DNA from: Actinomycetes bacterium
GTDB lineage: Bacteria; Actinomycetota; Actinomycetes; Actinomycetales; Actinomycetaceae
Direction: 5' to 3'
Assembly: GCA_023420745.1 (NCBI GenBank)
Contig: JAEZVQ010000007.1
Coordinates: forward strand, 1 to 7,399
Length of the DNA stretch: 7,399 nucleotides
Shown here: one piece after another, positions 5,783 to 7,399 of the stretch
How positions within the stretch are numbered: position 1 is the first letter of the stretch
Layout: every line of letters begins with the position of its first letter
Notes under the pieces: model-generated
The model's database searches: none
What the model was told of the DNA's origin: nothing
The model's input: only the letters and a program-made list of their open reading frames with translations
Translations under genes and position numbers: made by a program

Positions 5783-7386
5783 CGAGTGAGCATCGCACAC
5801 TGATCGGTACTGAAACCGAATTCGGGATCATGCCCGCTGCCCCGACAGGGGCGCCATTTAACCCGATCCAACTCAGCGCCGACCTCGTCGAAAGCTACGG
5901 GGAGACGCTGGCTCATCCGCCGGTGCGCTGGGATTACACCGGTGAAGATCCGCTCAACGACGCCCGCGGATACCGGCTCGAGCGTGCCCACGCGCACCCC
6001 TCGCTGCTCACCGACGACCCCTATCGGCTTGCACCCTCCGGTGGGGTTGAAATCGGTGCGGCCACCAGTGAATACGATCGGCGAGTGCAGCGCGCCACGT
6101 CCGTGGTGACGCCAAACGGGGCGCGCTTCTACGTCGACCACGCGCACCCGGAATACTCCGCGCCCGAAACGCGCAACGCGCGTGACGCCGTGCTGTGGGA
6201 TCGCGCCGGTGAGGTGATCGCGCGACAGGCGATGCGAGCCGCAGCGGATCGGGGGCACGACATCGCCGCGTACAAGAACAACACCGCCGGTAAGGGAGCC
6301 GCCTACGGCACCCACGAAAACTACCTCGTGGCGCGGCGGGTCGACATTGACGATCTCGCCCGCTACCTCACCCCGTTCCTCGTCACCCGCCCGATTCTGT
6401 GCGGATCCGGGCGCGTGGGAATCGGACAGCGCAGTGAACACCCCGGATTCCAAATCTCACAGCGTGCCGACTTCATCGAAAACGACATTGGGTTGGAAAC
6501 GACATTCAACCGCCCGATTATCAACACTCGCGACGAGCCCCACGCGCCGAGCTCACAGTGGCGACGCCTCCACATCATCAACGGTGACGCCAACCAGTTC
6601 GACGTGTCGATGCTGCTGCGGGTGGGCACCACCGCGCTCGTCGTGCGCGCGATTGAACGCGCGAGTGTCACCGGGTTCGCGATGGACTGGGATGCACTGA
6701 CCCTCGCCGAAGACGCGGTACTTGCCGCTCATCGCGTATCCCACGACCTCACCCTGTCGACAACCTACGACACCTCCGGCGGGCGAAGCCTCACCGCGAT
6801 CGAGATTCAACGCGAATACCTGCGGATGGTCACTGAGACGCTCTTGGACCTCGATGAGGGGGAGCGTGAAGTGGTCGCCCTGTGGACGCGTATTCTCGAC
6901 GGGCTCGACCATATTCGCCTCACCGGCACCGGTTACGACGCGATCGCCACAGACGTCGAATGGGTAGCGAAATACCAGTTACTCGACCGTCAACGCCGCC
7001 GTCTCGGAGTTGACTGGTCAGATCCGCGGCTTGCCGCAATGGACGTGCAGTGGGCGGATCTGCGCGAGGAGCGCGGGCTGGTTGCTGCACTCGATCGAGC
7101 CGGTCGCGTGCGGCGCCTATTCAGCGCCGACGAGGTGGAGCGCGCGGCACACACGCCCCCGGCGACGACCCGCGCGTGGGTGCGTGGCCGTGCCGTGCTC
7201 GCGATGGCGACGCTGGCGAAAGCCTCGTGGACGTCGATTGTCATCGACGATCCGGCACATGAGCGCAGTTTGAGAATCCCGCTGCCCGACCCGTATGACG
7301 CCGGCGACCCTGCGCTGGTTGCCGCCATCGACACCGGCGACGTCGACGCGGTGGCGCGGCTATTCACCGCTGAACCCACCCCCTGA
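5779..7386 (+). CDS. dop: Pup deamidase/depupylase Dop
   Basis: Dop has a glutamine-synthetase-like fold related to the Pup ligase PafA. It deamidates the C-terminal Gln of Pup to Glu where needed and cleaves Pup from substrates, using bound ATP or its hydrolysis product as cofactor. The 535-residue product shows the first beta-strand acidic motif IGTETEFGI (Glu12, Glu14), RWDY...DPLNDARG (50-64), and NGARFYVDHAHPEYSAPE (113-130), where Asp120 matches the catalytic Asp of characterised Dop. The YVDHAHPEY form separates Dop from PafA. YKNNTAGKGAAYGTHENYL (165-183), GSGRVGIG (209-216) and IINTRDEPHA (247-256) are further family blocks. The Dop loop between DARG and NGAR spans about 48 residues and looks longer than in mycobacterial Dop. 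The length also exceeds the roughly 500 residues usual there. ATG 5779 overlaps the arc stop and has a strong SD. Only 13 bp remain after the stop; pup is the expected next gene. Confidence 0.97.
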   Translation: MTSEHRTLIGTETEFGIMPAAPTGAPFNPIQLSADLVESYGETLAHPPVRWDYTGEDPLNDARGYRLERAHAHPSLLTDDPYRLAPSGGVEIGAATSEYDRRVQRATSVVTPNGARFYVDHAHPEYSAPETRNARDAVLWDRAGEVIARQAMRAAADRGHDIAAYKNNTAGKGAAYGTHENYLVARRVDIDDLARYLTPFLVTRPILCGSGRVGIGQRSEHPGFQISQRADFIENDIGLETTFNRPIINTRDEPHAPSSQWRRLHIINGDANQFDVSMLLRVGTTALVVRAIERASVTGFAMDWDALTLAEDAVLAAHRVSHDLTLSTTYDTSGGRSLTAIEIQREYLRMVTETLLDLDEGEREVVALWTRILDGLDHIRLTGTGYDAIATDVEWVAKYQLLDRQRRRLGVDWSDPRLAAMDVQWADLREERGLVAALDRAGRVRRLFSADEVERAAHTPPATTRAWVRGRAVLAMATLAKASWTSIVIDDPAHERSLRIPLPDPYDAGDPALVAAIDTGDVDAVARLFTAEPTP

Positions 7387-7399
7387 AACGCCGACACCC

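Noticed and set aside
5014..6453. Long open frame (479 codons) on the minus strand across the arc-dop junction
   Set aside because: It is antisense to two clearly conserved genes, its translation is Arg/Ser/Val-rich with no recognisable domain, and long antisense frames are common in GC-rich DNA.

Overview
The window reads as chromosomal core DNA from a high-GC actinobacterium. Base composition is G+C-rich throughout, every complete gene matches an actinobacterial family, and two dedicated genes of the Pup (prokaryotic ubiquitin-like protein) pathway are present. The UppP sequence (PISSSAHL, then [15 protein letters not shown]) resembles, from memory, the Micrococcales/Actinomycetales/Bifidobacteriales version more than the mycobacterial one. 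The Pup-pathway ATPase lacks the C-terminal tail that docks on a 20S proteasome, which fits lineages that keep pupylation but have lost the proteasome core (Corynebacterium, Bifidobacterium and Actinomyces relatives). I would not name a genus. There are no mobile elements, CRISPR arrays, tRNAs or rRNAs.

Layout: (1) 1-143 (+), the last 46 codons of an unidentified gene with an extremely acidic tail. (2) 175-1125 (-), an aldo/keto reductase-fold protein that has lost two of its four usual catalytic residues. (3) 1170-2006 (+), undecaprenyl-diphosphatase UppP, divergent from the reductase across only 44 bp. (4) 1981-2868 (-), a RecB/Cas4-like PD-(D/E)XK nuclease with iron-sulfur cysteines, convergent with uppP and overlapping its end by 26 bp. 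(5) 2980-7386 (+), a tightly packed operon trmI-arc-dop: tRNA m1A58 methyltransferase, proteasome-type AAA ATPase (ARC/Mpa) and Pup deamidase/depupylase. Its genes overlap by 8 and 4 bp. pup would be expected just past the window edge.

Two signals stand out. First, all four genes or operons that begin in the window have a TANNNT -10 box 6-9 nt before the start codon and no Shine-Dalgarno (SD) site at a workable distance, so all four are probably transcribed as leaderless mRNAs. The two operon-internal genes, arc and dop, do have SD-like sites. Second, ARC ends in GGQRK rather than the GQYL-type tail, so Pup-tagged proteins are probably unfolded without a 20S core. I found no wholly unknown multi-gene system here. 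The most unusual items are the altered reductase, the tail-less ATPase, the apparently enlarged Dop loop and the acidic tail at the left edge.
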